The translations under genes were made by a program, and so were the position numbers. Shown here one piece after another: positions 8,951 to 17,229 of a stretch of DNA of 30,100 nucleotides. How positions within the stretch are numbered: position 1 is the first letter of the stretch; every line of letters begins with the position of its first letter. The notes below the pieces were generated by a model. That model did no database searches. It saw nothing but the letters and a program-made list of their open reading frames with translations, and had not been told where the DNA came from. Origin of the DNA: a virus; IMG/VR virus record IMGVR_UViG_3300024520_000355, positions 1-30,100 of that record; one strand, given 5' to 3'.

Positions 8951-10072
8951 TTACAGCATTTCTTCGCCAGCCCCCCGGTCCACATCAAACTCGTCGTCGA
9001 TGCTCTTTTCGAGATCTTCAAGCGGTGCCGTGTACGGGTCGATACCTTTCTTTCTCGCCGTAGACGCGCCGCCCCTGGACCGGGTTACACTGGCGTCCAT
9101 TTTCTTTGAGCGAGTCGCAGTCTTCGCCGCAGCGGAGCGTTGACGCGCTTCTGCCTCTTGAGACTTGAGCAGTTCGATCCGAGTATCCGCAAAAGCTGTC
9201 CGTATCAACGAACGGGCAATCTTGGCGGATACGTTCGGGTTCTTGCCGTACAAGATCTCTTGAACGTCCTGGGTCTCCCTAGCCATATGCTCCTGCATCC
9301 TCGCGGTGAAGGCTTGAACGGATTCTTGCCCTCCAGACTGGTTCAGGTCATTGAAGAAGTCGATAGTCTCCGCTCGGAACGACTCGGCTTCTGCTGTAAT
9401 GGCCCTACCAACCCTTTCGCTGCGGATGTCTTGAAGCTCCTGCTGGAGTTCGGACATTCCATCGGGCGGACGGGTAACCGTGGTCGGTCCAGTTGGATCG
9501 GCCAGATAATCGGAGTCTTCTCGCGGCTGCTGCCCTTGCATCTGTCGCTGAAGCTCCTCAACCTGTTGCATGAGCGCGCCACTGGTCCCCGCACTCGTAT
9601 CCCGCTGGGCCTTGAAGCGGTCGGCCTGTGCCTTCGCCCTTTCATTCTCTAAGCCGGAGATCTCGAGCCGCCGTTCGAGCGATTCGAGATGTTCCGTGAC
9701 GGACATCGGCTCTGCGGGTTCCTCGGCGGGAACCTCTTCGGCGGGCTCCGCAGCAGCCTCTTCTTTGGGTTCTTCTTCTGCGGTCTCTTCGGGTTCTGTG
9801 GCTTCTATGACCTCTTCTTCTTGCTCCGGGACCTCTTCCTGGTCGGGGGCGTCTTCCACCGTGTCGCGGAGACCTGGCGACTCGAACTCGTCAAGGCTCT
9901 GATCCCGCGCCTGCTTCTGCGGCTTGATCTCGGAGTCGATCAACTTTTCGAGGTCGGCCATGTCCATCTCGGCGGCAGGGTGGGTCAACGGGTCGAGGTC
10001 TGCGGTGAGGTCGTCACCGGGGATCTCTCGGCCCATCTGGCCCGCCTGCGCCATTTCTTCGGCCTTAGACAT
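8951..10072 (-). CDS. Scaffolding protein, acidic and coiled-coil
   Basis: This 373-residue protein is very rich in Glu and Ala at about residues 70-125 (repeated EEP, AEEP, PAEEVPAEEPAEPMS). A coiled coil follows (LESLERRLEISGLENERAKA, LMQQVEELQRQMQGQQ), and a basic C-terminal segment (TRSKKMDASVTRSRG) comes before a final acidic tail. Acidic low-complexity plus coiled coil, with a basic end that can contact capsid protein, is the usual make-up of phage scaffolds. It lies immediately upstream of the capsid gene. Its ATG overlaps the previous gene by 8 bases. No protease motif was seen, so separate processing is not indicated. Confidence 0.75.
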   Translation of the reverse strand: MSKAEEMAQAGQMGREIPGDDLTADLDPLTHPAAEMDMADLEKLIDSEIKPQKQARDQSLDEFESPGLRDTVEDAPDQEEVPEQEEEVIEATEPEETAEEEPKEEAAAEPAEEVPAEEPAEPMSVTEHLESLERRLEISGLENERAKAQADRFKAQRDTSAGTSGALMQQVEELQRQMQGQQPREDSDYLADPTGPTTVTRPPDGMSELQQELQDIRSERVGRAITAEAESFRAETIDFFNDLNQSGGQESVQAFTARMQEHMARETQDVQEILYGKNPNVSAKIARSLIRTAFADTRIELLKSQEAEARQRSAAAKTATRSKKMDASVTRSRGGASTARKKGIDPYTAPLEDLEKSIDDEFDVDRGAGEEML

Positions 10073-10346
10073 CTACGCTCTCCATTGACTCTCGCACGAG
10101 TTTATCCATTTCCTCGATGATTTCAAGGTAGATTGTCTGTGCGATAAGATTACTGCTAGCTATTTCCTGGGTCATCCCTTGTGTCCATCGAACCTCAGAG
10201 GCCCTGTTTCCAAGCCTACTCCGAAGCGTCTTGAACGCATCCGTGGAAACGAACTTCTGGATGTCGCGGGTGATCTCGGCCTGATCCTCCCCGTCCACCT
10301 TGGCGGGGCGGAAAAAGTCCTTGTACTTCTCAAGCACTCTACCCAA
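10065..10346 (-). CDS. Small unknown protein between portal and scaffold
   Basis: This protein of about 93 residues is mostly helical and charged (VLEKYKDFFRPAKVDGEDQA, IYLEIIEEMDKLVRESMES). The chosen start is TTG at 10346, because GGGAG sits five bases upstream. A GTG at 10337 is the alternative and would begin one base after the portal stop. With the TTG the gene overlaps portal by 8 bases and overlaps scaffold by 8 bases at its own end. Its place between portal and scaffold suggests a head assembly accessory, perhaps a minor scaffold or decoration factor. No family was recognised. Confidence 0.62.
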   Translation of the reverse strand: MGRVLEKYKDFFRPAKVDGEDQAEITRDIQKFVSTDAFKTLRSRLGNRASEVRWTQGMTQEIASSNLIAQTIYLEIIEEMDKLVRESMESVDV

Positions 10347-12228
10347 CTCGTCTCCCAGCGGCCTGCGCCGGCTCTAGACCGGAAGGCGAAAGACGCTGAC
10401 CGGCGTCGTTGCCGTTGGATGCCGGATTGCCCCCACCAGACTGCTGGGCCAGTTCGCCGTATATCTGCATCGACTGGGGGTCGGCTACAAACTGCTCCAA
10501 CTCGTGAAGGTCGAGGTCTCTGAGGTAGCGCACCATGAACTCGGCCCACGGGAACATCTGAGCCACCGGAAGCTGACCGATGACCTGTGCGGCGCGTTCG
10601 TAGGCTTCGACGCGGGTCTGCCGGTTGTGCTGCGACCGCGAACCGACAAACTTGATGTCCTGGTCGGCCATGATGTCGAAGATCGACGCAGGATTGGGTC
10701 GCGACCCGATTCGATCCTGAAGCGCCCCTGAGTCGTCGAGGAACTGCTGGTTCAGCAGGACTAGTGCCTGACCGATCTGGGGGAGGGCGTCCTTCTCGAT
10801 GAACTGGGCGATGGTCTCGGGTCGGATGCCAGCGCGTTGGTTCTCGATGGATGCCGCAGAGGCCGAACGAGGTACGCCACCCGAGAAGCCGAGTCCCTGA
10901 ACGACGTTATTCGCACCGGACATCTCCCTGACGCCCTGCTTCTGCTGGAACATCACATTCATCGCATCGCCAAGGGGCGGCGCGTAGGTCAACTGCTCCA
11001 CGCCGTCCATCTTGTCCGTCTCGATCGGCACGTTCGGGTGAAACTCTCGCAATTTGGCCGACCTGACGTTCGCGTTGCGGTCAACCAGCCATGGCGGGTG
11101 AGTCATCTTGACCACAGCGTCAGCGATGCAGTTCAGGACGGTGTCCGCGAAGTCCTGCGAGAACCTTGCGGTTTCCAGCGGGGAAATTCCGTAGAACCTG
11201 TTAGTCATCGGGTTGACGGTGAAGTCGTAGAACGGAAGGCGCTGACGCTTGAACGGCCAGACCTTCTTCTGTGCGACCGTTTCACCGCCGAGACAGGTCA
11301 AGACCTGCCAATTCGTCCCACCCTCGCTATCGACCTTCCACGGGACCTCACCGAAGAACTCGTAGCCTGTAAGCTGGATGTAATCGGGATGGGGTGTCCG
11401 CTTGACGGGCCTGTCCAGCCCCTCGAACTCCTGCAAGTCCTCGAGTTGAGGCGTGTCTTCGGTCATACCGGCATTGACGGCACGCTTGACTGCGGCCAAG
11501 TCCCACCGAGGATTGCTCTTGCCCTCATCCAGCGCCTCTCGGCCCAGCATCGTGAACCGCTTCACGCAGCCACGCATACGATTCAGGCGGGTTTCTCCGG
11601 GCATCGGGAAGAAGTCCAGCAAATCGACGTTTTCCATCCTTGGGTCGTCGTACTGGACCTTGGATGGGTTCAGGAACTCGGTAGGAACTTCAATGTTGCC
11701 GACGAGATCGAACGAACGCTCCAGTTCAGGGGCCTCGATGTAGTCCCACTCTGCGGTCATGATGCCCGTACCGAAGATGAACGCATCCTTGAGCCACTGG
11801 TAGAACGTGCGATAGTGCCCTTGGATCTCTAGGTCGTACTCCAGCAGACGAGTCGTGGTACTCGCCATGAAAGTGTCTTCCAGCCCGCGGCGGCGGGCCT
11901 GAATGAACCCGGGCTCACCGAATAGCGACAGCAACACGGACCCTAGCAGCGTTTCGACCACCTGATGCGACTCGGAGTCCTTGAGCATCGACCAGCTAGA
12001 CACCCCGGATGCCTTCCCGTAGTCCTGCGGGTAGTACGTCGTGAGAGGGTAGTCCTTGTCGCGGGCCATCCCCTCGCTGTACGGCTTCATGAGGTAGTTC
12101 TCGGCCGTCTCCAGCCAGATGTGCTTGTACTCATCCCGAAGCTCGTCCGACTCCTTGACGAACGACATGATGAACTCAGCGATCTCCTCGTCCCGGATCG
12201 CCCGCTGCCTGTCGGTTAGGTTTGGCAT
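10339..12228 (-). CDS. Portal protein (podovirus head-to-tail connector)
   Basis: This 629-residue protein has the size and character of podovirus head-to-tail connectors. The N-terminal region is charged and helical (RDEEIAEFIMSFVKESDELR). SMLKDSESHQVVETLLGSVL is followed by a run of alternating strands and helices, and FADTVLNCIADAVVKMTHPP lies mid-protein. The stretch FQQKQGVREMSGANNVVQG matches the Q/E-rich segment ending in a Gly loop usually seen near the channel of such connectors. The C-terminus is Gln/Gly-rich and probably disordered. It begins one base after the TGA of the preceding glycosyltransferase gene. Its position upstream of scaffold and capsid supports the call. The glycan island separates it from large terminase, which is unusual. 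Confidence 0.85.
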   Translation of the reverse strand: MPNLTDRQRAIRDEEIAEFIMSFVKESDELRDEYKHIWLETAENYLMKPYSEGMARDKDYPLTTYYPQDYGKASGVSSWSMLKDSESHQVVETLLGSVLLSLFGEPGFIQARRRGLEDTFMASTTTRLLEYDLEIQGHYRTFYQWLKDAFIFGTGIMTAEWDYIEAPELERSFDLVGNIEVPTEFLNPSKVQYDDPRMENVDLLDFFPMPGETRLNRMRGCVKRFTMLGREALDEGKSNPRWDLAAVKRAVNAGMTEDTPQLEDLQEFEGLDRPVKRTPHPDYIQLTGYEFFGEVPWKVDSEGGTNWQVLTCLGGETVAQKKVWPFKRQRLPFYDFTVNPMTNRFYGISPLETARFSQDFADTVLNCIADAVVKMTHPPWLVDRNANVRSAKLREFHPNVPIETDKMDGVEQLTYAPPLGDAMNVMFQQKQGVREMSGANNVVQGLGFSGGVPRSASAASIENQRAGIRPETIAQFIEKDALPQIGQALVLLNQQFLDDSGALQDRIGSRPNPASIFDIMADQDIKFVGSRSQHNRQTRVEAYERAAQVIGQLPVAQMFPWAEFMVRYLRDLDLHELEQFVADPQSMQIYGELAQQSGGGNPASNGNDAGQRLSPSGLEPAQAAGRRVG

Positions 12229-12229
12229 C

Positions 12230-13048
12230 TCATCGTCGCTCCACAGCCATTGCCGATTGGGTCACATTCCAGTCGGCGGGGTCGAGGTCGGCATCAAGTG
12301 ACTCCTGGGGCCAATGCAATGGTATCCTCTTTTCGTGGAAGGTCTGAACCGAGAAGTCCACATACAGTTTGTACCCTGCACGCCTGACTTGCTCACCGAA
12401 GTAGATATCCTCGGTTTTACGCAGCGAACCCGTCTTCGTCGCCTCGATGCGAATGTCTTGAGGCAAGAGGAACGGGGGTTCGCTCATCGAGATGGTCTCG
12501 ATCACATCTCTCCTGATTGCCATGTACCCTGCCCCGCAGCTTTCGATCTCCCTGATACCACTAGCGGGCATGGTCTTCGTATCCAGGGTCGTTGGGAACC
12601 GGGCTACTCCAGTCTGGTCCTTCACGGCGACACAGGCAAACGTACCGACGCCAGGGTTAAAGGCGCAGGCCACGCCGGAGACTACAGGCTCGCCATGGCC
12701 GCACAGTCGTAGCGGAGATTCCTGGTCTCCCGGGATAACGTCACTGTCCAGCATGACGAGGTACTTCCTGTTGGACTGCCGCAGGAACTCGTGGCACAGG
12801 TATGCCCTGAACACGTCGATGAACCCACCGAAGTCATCGCGGACAGGCATGAGTTCTATGCCAGACGAGACCCATGGCACGGCATACTCCAGCATCTTCG
12901 CGTTGAGTCCATCGTGAGGCCGGTGCGGTATCTGGACCGTGATCTGAGAGCATAGCTTCCTGGTCTCGATGATCCTTTCCTTTACTTCGGGTGTCGGCGC
13001 ATCGGCGGGCTTGACGTTCTTGATCTGCGTAGTAGACCAGAGACTCAT
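12230..13048 (-). CDS. GT-A glycosyltransferase (GT2-like)
   Basis: This 272-residue protein has a GT-A-like arrangement. A nucleotide-binding region leads to MLDSDVIP with a DxD motif at residues 101-103, the usual metal and sugar-nucleotide site. ESCGAGYMAIRRDVIE (about 169-184) matches the acceptor-side segment of many GT2 enzymes. TEDIYF (E213, D214) supplies a likely catalytic acid pair, and H238 in QTFHEK fits the terminal metal-binding His. No membrane segment was seen, so it is probably cytoplasmic. It overlaps the GT-C-like gene by four bases (ATGA) and abuts portal, so it should be co-translated with virion genes. Donor and acceptor cannot be read from the sequence. Confidence 0.8.
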   Translation of the reverse strand: MSLWSTTQIKNVKPADAPTPEVKERIIETRKLCSQITVQIPHRPHDGLNAKMLEYAVPWVSSGIELMPVRDDFGGFIDVFRAYLCHEFLRQSNRKYLVMLDSDVIPGDQESPLRLCGHGEPVVSGVACAFNPGVGTFACVAVKDQTGVARFPTTLDTKTMPASGIREIESCGAGYMAIRRDVIETISMSEPPFLLPQDIRIEATKTGSLRKTEDIYFGEQVRRAGYKLYVDFSVQTFHEKRIPLHWPQESLDADLDPADWNVTQSAMAVERR

Positions 13049-13956
13049 GCGTACTCCATGTCGGTGCTAGGCCAGAATAGGGATGACAGAACCCAGACGG
13101 CCAACATCCAGTCGTCCGCAACGACAGCGACCATCGGGACGACGAAGGGAAGGGCCATTGAGATTAACCGTGCGTGGTCCACGGCGATGAGCGTCTGCGC
13201 CCACGCGATGACAGCCACGGCAGCAGCGGGGACGGCGAAGACCGTTCCGGGTAGAAGGGCGGCGGCGGCGAAGGGTGTCAGTTTCATGTGCCCGAGGTTC
13301 TTGCTGTACGAGAACCACTCCCTTCTCTTACTAGCCTGAGAGTAGGCTATAGGATTCTTTAGCCACTCCTGGTCGGGTGGAGACGGCTTGATCGTGAGTC
13401 TCGCGAGGATCAACGCTATGGCCCCTGGCACAGCCACCCACCAGTGGCTCGGATCACGCAGCAGGATGAACGCCGCGCCGAGGGCATAGCCCGTTTCCTT
13501 AGACAAGGCCGACAGGAGCAACAACAACGCCGCCAAGGGGAGGGAGGACAGCGAGGCCGCTACAGCGAATGCCATAGCCCAAGAATCGGTCAACCACGGG
13601 AACATGATCCAACTTCCGACCAACGATTCGGTCATGATGAGGACCATCACGACAGCGAACGCGGCCCATGTGGACCCACCAAGACTGAGTGTGAGCAGGT
13701 AGCTCGACGCCAGTAGTGCGATCATCCCAGCGAAGACCACGCAGCGCATGGTCCAGTGAGGCTCCATCGGTAGGAAGCGAAGCATCCTCGACACGAACGG
13801 CACAAAAACCCTGAAACAGTAGGGTTTTGGCGTCGGCCTGCCGATCGACATATTGAGGTAATACTGCCCGTCAGGCGAGATCCTGCCGTCGATCTGACGC
13901 ATCCTGAGCGCCAGTACGACCGCGATGACCGCTAGTTGGGCTGCGACCTGTACCAC
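13045..13956 (-). CDS. Polytopic membrane protein, GT-C glycosyltransferase-like
   Basis: This 303-residue protein has about eight hydrophobic segments. Soon after the first one comes PDGQYYL with Asp29, and PYCFRVFVP follows at 45-53. An acidic residue in the first outside loop followed by an aromatic/Arg motif is common in bacterial GT-C enzymes that use lipid-linked sugars. PWLTDSWAMAF and LSALSKETGYALG are also of that type. The start is GTG at 13956, with AAGGAG placed five bases upstream, so the 25-base overlap with the preceding glycosyltransferase gene looks genuine. A polytopic membrane protein inside a head-gene operon is unusual. A flippase or O-antigen modification protein (Gtr-like) is the main alternative. 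Confidence 0.72.
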   Translation of the reverse strand: MVQVAAQLAVIAVVLALRMRQIDGRISPDGQYYLNMSIGRPTPKPYCFRVFVPFVSRMLRFLPMEPHWTMRCVVFAGMIALLASSYLLTLSLGGSTWAAFAVVMVLIMTESLVGSWIMFPWLTDSWAMAFAVAASLSSLPLAALLLLLSALSKETGYALGAAFILLRDPSHWWVAVPGAIALILARLTIKPSPPDQEWLKNPIAYSQASKRREWFSYSKNLGHMKLTPFAAAALLPGTVFAVPAAAVAVIAWAQTLIAVDHARLISMALPFVVPMVAVVADDWMLAVWVLSSLFWPSTDMEYA

Positions 13957-14669
13957 TCGATCTCCTTCAGGATCCTCTGGTGCGTCTCTTTGGTGAACTT
14001 CTTCAAGAACTCGTCGCGGGCCTCGTCACTGTAGATGTGCTGCGGCGCAACGAATGCCCCGAACCCATTGATGACATCGGGGGTCTTCGTGGACACTGCG
14101 TCGAGCCTACTGCAACTCGCCCATGTGCAAGACAGCGAACGATCCATGACTGCGTCAGTCGCCCTGTGCGCTGTTTCATTCCAGAGCGACCAGCCGGCGG
14201 CAGCAACATCATTCCTCCTCATCAACCTGAACGCACCGATCGTCTGGCCGAACCGGACCTCGTCGTACCCCGGCCAATAGACCATCTGCCCAGTCAGCAT
14301 GTCGATGAAGTTGTAGTCCACCATTCCGGTCGGGCCGTGCTTGACCGCTATGTCGATCATTCGCATCAGCGACTCGTCTCCTATGATGTCGTCGCTGCCG
14401 GCAATCATCACCAGATCTGCATCGCGCTCTCGGCACAAATTCAGTCCAGCCTGCCATTTTCCCGTTAGCGGATCGTTCTGGCATTCCACGTAGGAGAACC
14501 CGTGCTGCTTCGCCAGCGACCGAGAAGCCTCGCCTTCGCTGCCGACCACGGCGATGTCGATCTTGATCTCCTTCGCTAGACGCCTACGCATCCTGCGGTA
14601 GTGGTCGAGCACGAGGTCGGTGACCCTCGGCCTCTTCCAGATCGGCATGTCGATCATCAGTTTCATCAT
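13932..14669 (-). CDS. GT-A glycosyltransferase (GT2-like)
   Basis: This 245-residue protein begins with a Rossmann-like stretch (DIAVVGSEGEASRSLAKQHG). It carries ADLVMIAGSDDIIGDE, with GSDD at 91-94 as the DxD-type motif of GT2 enzymes. NDPLTGKWQAGLNLC just before it is the usual 'new arrivals/identifiable N' segment preceding the DxD strand. The C-terminus is helical and charged. No membrane segment was found. Its start overlaps the stop of the GT-B gene (ATG at 14669, with a second ATG directly after it), and its end overlaps the membrane protein gene by 25 bases. The substrate is not known. Confidence 0.75.
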   Translation of the reverse strand: MMKLMIDMPIWKRPRVTDLVLDHYRRMRRRLAKEIKIDIAVVGSEGEASRSLAKQHGFSYVECQNDPLTGKWQAGLNLCRERDADLVMIAGSDDIIGDESLMRMIDIAVKHGPTGMVDYNFIDMLTGQMVYWPGYDEVRFGQTIGAFRLMRRNDVAAAGWSLWNETAHRATDAVMDRSLSCTWASCSRLDAVSTKTPDVINGFGAFVAPQHIYSDEARDEFLKKFTKETHQRILKEIEWYRSQPN

Positions 14670-15571
14670 GCGTACTGCTCATACAGACGCTTCAGCCAGA
14701 GGCCCGTATGCTCCAGGTCATTATCCGCCAGGGCCCATGCCCGGGATTCGTCGCTCATCTTATCTATCTCGGACCCGGGTTGGCCTACAAGGAATTCAAT
14801 CTGATCTCTAAGCGCGTCTTCGTCGTTTGCGATGAGTAGCGGCCTCTCGCCCCACGGGTCAGGATTGACGCAGTTGGTGACGACTATAGCGCCCAGGAGT
14901 GACGCCTCCTTGGCCGTGAGTCCAGACTCGCCAAGAGGCTTTGTTATTCCCTTATGGGTGAACATCATGCACAGCGTCTCAATGACAACATCGCACAGGA
15001 GAAGGTCTTTGATGTGTTCGCTCCAGCCCTTGACTCCTCGAGTCACGTACTCGATACCATCTATCTCCCGGGCGACACGAGAGATCTCCGCGGTCCCCTT
15101 GGAGGCTGGATTCGTCGGGAAGTGACCCACACGCAGACGGCCGCGGGGCCTTCTCTCCGGCTTCGGGTAGATGCTCGTGTCGATGGGTGTCGAGAAGAAT
15201 ATTTCAGGTTTGCTCGACAAACCAAGAAGATCCGGGGTCTCTATCAGCGACATCACCACGCGGAATTCACTGAGCATGTCGTGCATGATATCTTTGTAGC
15301 AGCGGTAGTGCGACCCGCCATGCTGCACGACCACTGGGACATCTCTCTTCGGGAGCCACGGCGGCGGCTTACTGTTCAGCACATGGTATAGGTCCGCTGA
15401 TTCGACAAACCCCGCAACGCTATCGTCATAGATCACGGCCTGCTCGGGGTAGTTGAACGGGTGATCCTGCGACTTCACGGCCAGGGCATCGACACCAACT
15501 CTACGCAGCGCCTTCTCCAGCGTCTTCGAGACGTTGGCGCTGTCACCCACGGCTGCAAGAACTACACGCAC
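14666..15571 (-). CDS. GT-B glycosyltransferase (GT4-like)
   Basis: A GTG at 15571 was chosen, giving 301 residues. It has GCGAGGT just upstream and begins three bases after the acetyltransferase stop, whereas the longer frame to 15892 would run through that gene out of frame and reads as Arg-rich noise. The N-terminal half (VVLAAVGDSANVSKTLEKAL) is a first Rossmann domain. RLRVGHFPTNPASKGT marks the start of the second, and GESGLTAKEASLLGAIVVT matches the GT4 donor-binding motif with E-x7-E spacing. The enzyme should transfer a sugar from an NDP-sugar in the cytoplasm. It is the only GT-B enzyme in the island. Confidence 0.75.
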   Translation of the reverse strand: MRVVLAAVGDSANVSKTLEKALRRVGVDALAVKSQDHPFNYPEQAVIYDDSVAGFVESADLYHVLNSKPPPWLPKRDVPVVVQHGGSHYRCYKDIMHDMLSEFRVVMSLIETPDLLGLSSKPEIFFSTPIDTSIYPKPERRPRGRLRVGHFPTNPASKGTAEISRVAREIDGIEYVTRGVKGWSEHIKDLLLCDVVIETLCMMFTHKGITKPLGESGLTAKEASLLGAIVVTNCVNPDPWGERPLLIANDEDALRDQIEFLVGQPGSEIDKMSDESRAWALADNDLEHTGLWLKRLYEQYA

Positions 15572-15573
15572 AC

Positions 15574-16014
15574 CTACCTCGCTGGACTGCCCATGACGTA
15601 ACCGTGAGACTCGACATCGTGGGTGACGACGGACCCCGCCCCGATGAACGAATGCTCCCCGATGGCTACCGGGCAGACGAGTGTCGCGTTGGCCCCGATA
15701 ACGACACCCTTGCCGACCACGGTCTTGTCGTAGACCTCCTTCCTGATCCCTGGAACCGGACGGCGATCGTTCGTGAAGACCACCGAAGGGCCGATGAAGC
15801 AATCGTCTCCTAGCGTCACCCCGCTGTAGACCGAGACGTTGTTCTGGATTCTCACGCGGTCGCCTATGACCGCACCCTCCTGAACGAAGCACCCCTGCCC
15901 GATCATGACATCCTTCCCGATCTTGGCTCCGCGCTGGATGTGCGTGAAGCGCCAGATGGTCGTGGAATCGTCAATCGACTCTTGGTCCTCGACATCGGCT
16001 AACTCATGGATCAT
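15574..16014 (-). CDS. WbpD/WlbB-like hexapeptide N-acetyltransferase
   Basis: This 146-residue protein is built of left-handed beta-helix hexapeptide repeats (IGKDVMIGQGCF, IGDRVRIQNNVSVYSGVTLG, CFIGPSVVFTNDRRP, VIGANATLVCPVAIGEHSFI). IQNNVSVYSGVTL and GPSVVFTN closely follow the WbpD/WlbB pattern. Those enzymes acetylate the 3-amino group of UDP-2-acetamido-3-amino-2,3-dideoxy-glucuronate in O-antigen sugar synthesis. It ends at GSPAR, shorter than WbpD (about 190 residues), so a C-terminal tail is absent. Its ATG overlaps the WbpB-like gene by four bases. The pairing supports a shared pathway, although related enzymes that acetylate other 3-amino sugars (FdtC/QdtC type) are possible. Confidence 0.85.
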   Translation of the reverse strand: MIHELADVEDQESIDDSTTIWRFTHIQRGAKIGKDVMIGQGCFVQEGAVIGDRVRIQNNVSVYSGVTLGDDCFIGPSVVFTNDRRPVPGIRKEVYDKTVVGKGVVIGANATLVCPVAIGEHSFIGAGSVVTHDVESHGYVMGSPAR

Positions 16015-16865
16015 GCCACATCCTCATTCCATCGTGATATATCCGAAAGCGTCTCCACAAGCTCGGTGACCGTCTGCAACGACGAGACACGATTACCGAC
16101 GCCGGCTGCGATCTCCTGGTACGCCCTGCGGTGACCGGCATCTGGGTTGGTCGTCGTGAGGTTCATGCAGAAGTCCTCACCCCAGATCAGTCTCTCCGCG
16201 GCACCATCCGTGCCGACTGTCCATTGCACGGTGCATTTCGGGAACTTGATACGGCCCTTGATGATGTTCCCGTGAGTGGACTCCACAGCAGCAGACCTCG
16301 GCTTACCGAATAACTGACAGAGAAGGTCGAAGCCGTGGATTCCGATGTTCCACAGAACGCCTCCGCTCTGATCGAACTGCCCCTTCCATGAGTTCTCGTA
16401 CCACTTACCTCGGGTGGCGACGTAATTCATCTTGGCCCACGGAGCCGATCGCACGGTGTACTTCGAACCCTCGGGGCGAAGCTGCAAGATTGCGTATACG
16501 TTCCGCTTGGTGTCATGCTCGATCTTGGCAAGGTCAAACAGTGACGCGCTGGACAGTACGAGCGGCTTCTCGCAGACCACATCGGCATCAGCAACCATCG
16601 CAGACACGCAATGATTAAAGTGGAGGTGATTCGGCGTGCAGACGACAACACGGGAAATCTTATGATCCTTGACGTACTTGAAGAACGGCTCGTCAGATCG
16701 CAGGAACTCGGCACCGGGGAAGAATCCCTCGATGTAGCCCACGTTGTCGTGCGCGTCGCAGATCGCCTTCACGTCCGCGCCGAGAGAATGGAGCACCTTG
16801 ACGTGCCTGCGGGCGATGTACCCGGCAGCACCGATGATCGCGTATGTTTCAGACCTTCTTGGCAC
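16011..16865 (-). CDS. WbpB/WlbA-like Gfo/Idh/MocA oxidoreductase
   Basis: A GTG at 16865 was chosen because GGAGG lies six bases upstream and it puts the Rossmann motif GAAGYIA at residues 12-18. A GTG at 16889 lacks such a site. The order of motifs matches WbpB/WlbA. VVCTPNHLHFNH and CEKPLV (about 99-103) are the dehydrogenase signatures, ILQLR and ATRGKWYENSWKG come next, and GGVLWNIGIHGFDLL carries the conserved His. WbpB-type enzymes oxidise UDP-GlcNAc-uronate at C3 with NAD. The gene overlaps the zinc-finger gene by 17 bases and its partner acetyltransferase gene by four. No aminotransferase gene (WbpE role), which acts between these two steps, is present in the window. Confidence 0.87.
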   Translation of the reverse strand: MPRRSETYAIIGAAGYIARRHVKVLHSLGADVKAICDAHDNVGYIEGFFPGAEFLRSDEPFFKYVKDHKISRVVVCTPNHLHFNHCVSAMVADADVVCEKPLVLSSASLFDLAKIEHDTKRNVYAILQLRPEGSKYTVRSAPWAKMNYVATRGKWYENSWKGQFDQSGGVLWNIGIHGFDLLCQLFGKPRSAAVESTHGNIIKGRIKFPKCTVQWTVGTDGAAERLIWGEDFCMNLTTTNPDAGHRRAYQEIAAGVGNRVSSLQTVTELVETLSDISRWNEDVA

Positions 16866-17229
16866 TGCACGCCTCCGCGATGGCTGCACCGGAAACGAAC
16901 GGCTTGCCGGTAGGGGGATGCTCGGCTACGGCAGTCTCTCTGCTACAAAGGACGCAGTAGGTGTCGGCCCAACGGTCGTGGTTGCGCCATGAGTTAAGCG
17001 CGTGGCCGAGGCCGTCAGCTAGCTGCTCCGCGTCGAGCTTCAGCATACCGAGGCGACCCAGCGGCTCCGTGCCTTCGAACTCATTGATGGGCGTGAGAGG
17101 GTCACGACCGGGAGGAGACTCCTTCGGGGGGACGATGGCGGAGGGATGTGCGGCGGACCTGTGCTTGTTCAGCCCGCGTTCGTTCTTGAACGACCTTCCG
17201 CAGTCTTCGCACTTCTTCCAACTAAGCAT
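16849..17229 (-). CDS. C2H2 zinc-finger protein
   Basis: This 126-residue protein starts with a classical C2H2 finger, CEDCGRSFKNERGLNKH followed by RSAAH. Cys7, Cys10, His23 and His28 have C-x2-C-x12-H-x4-H spacing, and aromatic and Leu positions are filled by Phe14 and Leu20. The rest is Pro-rich, then helical (KLDAEQLADGLGHALNSWRN). A second CVLCSRE pair is near residue 90, which could bind another metal. It sits between a glycosyltransferase gene and the WbpB-like gene, overlapping them by 8 and 17 bases. It may bind DNA or protein. Its role in the island, regulatory or otherwise, is unknown. Confidence 0.75.
   Translation of the reverse strand: MLSWKKCEDCGRSFKNERGLNKHRSAAHPSAIVPPKESPPGRDPLTPINEFEGTEPLGRLGMLKLDAEQLADGLGHALNSWRNHDRWADTYCVLCSRETAVAEHPPTGKPFVSGAAIAEACSAKKV

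Noticed and set aside
10837-11832. Plus-strand frame of 331 codons opposite portal
   Set aside because: Length comes from high GC with few stops. No motif was seen, and portal on the other strand is clear.
15572-15892. N-terminal extension of the GT-B gene
   Set aside because: It would read the acetyltransferase gene in another frame and is Arg/Gly noise; the GTG at 15571 has a ribosome binding site.
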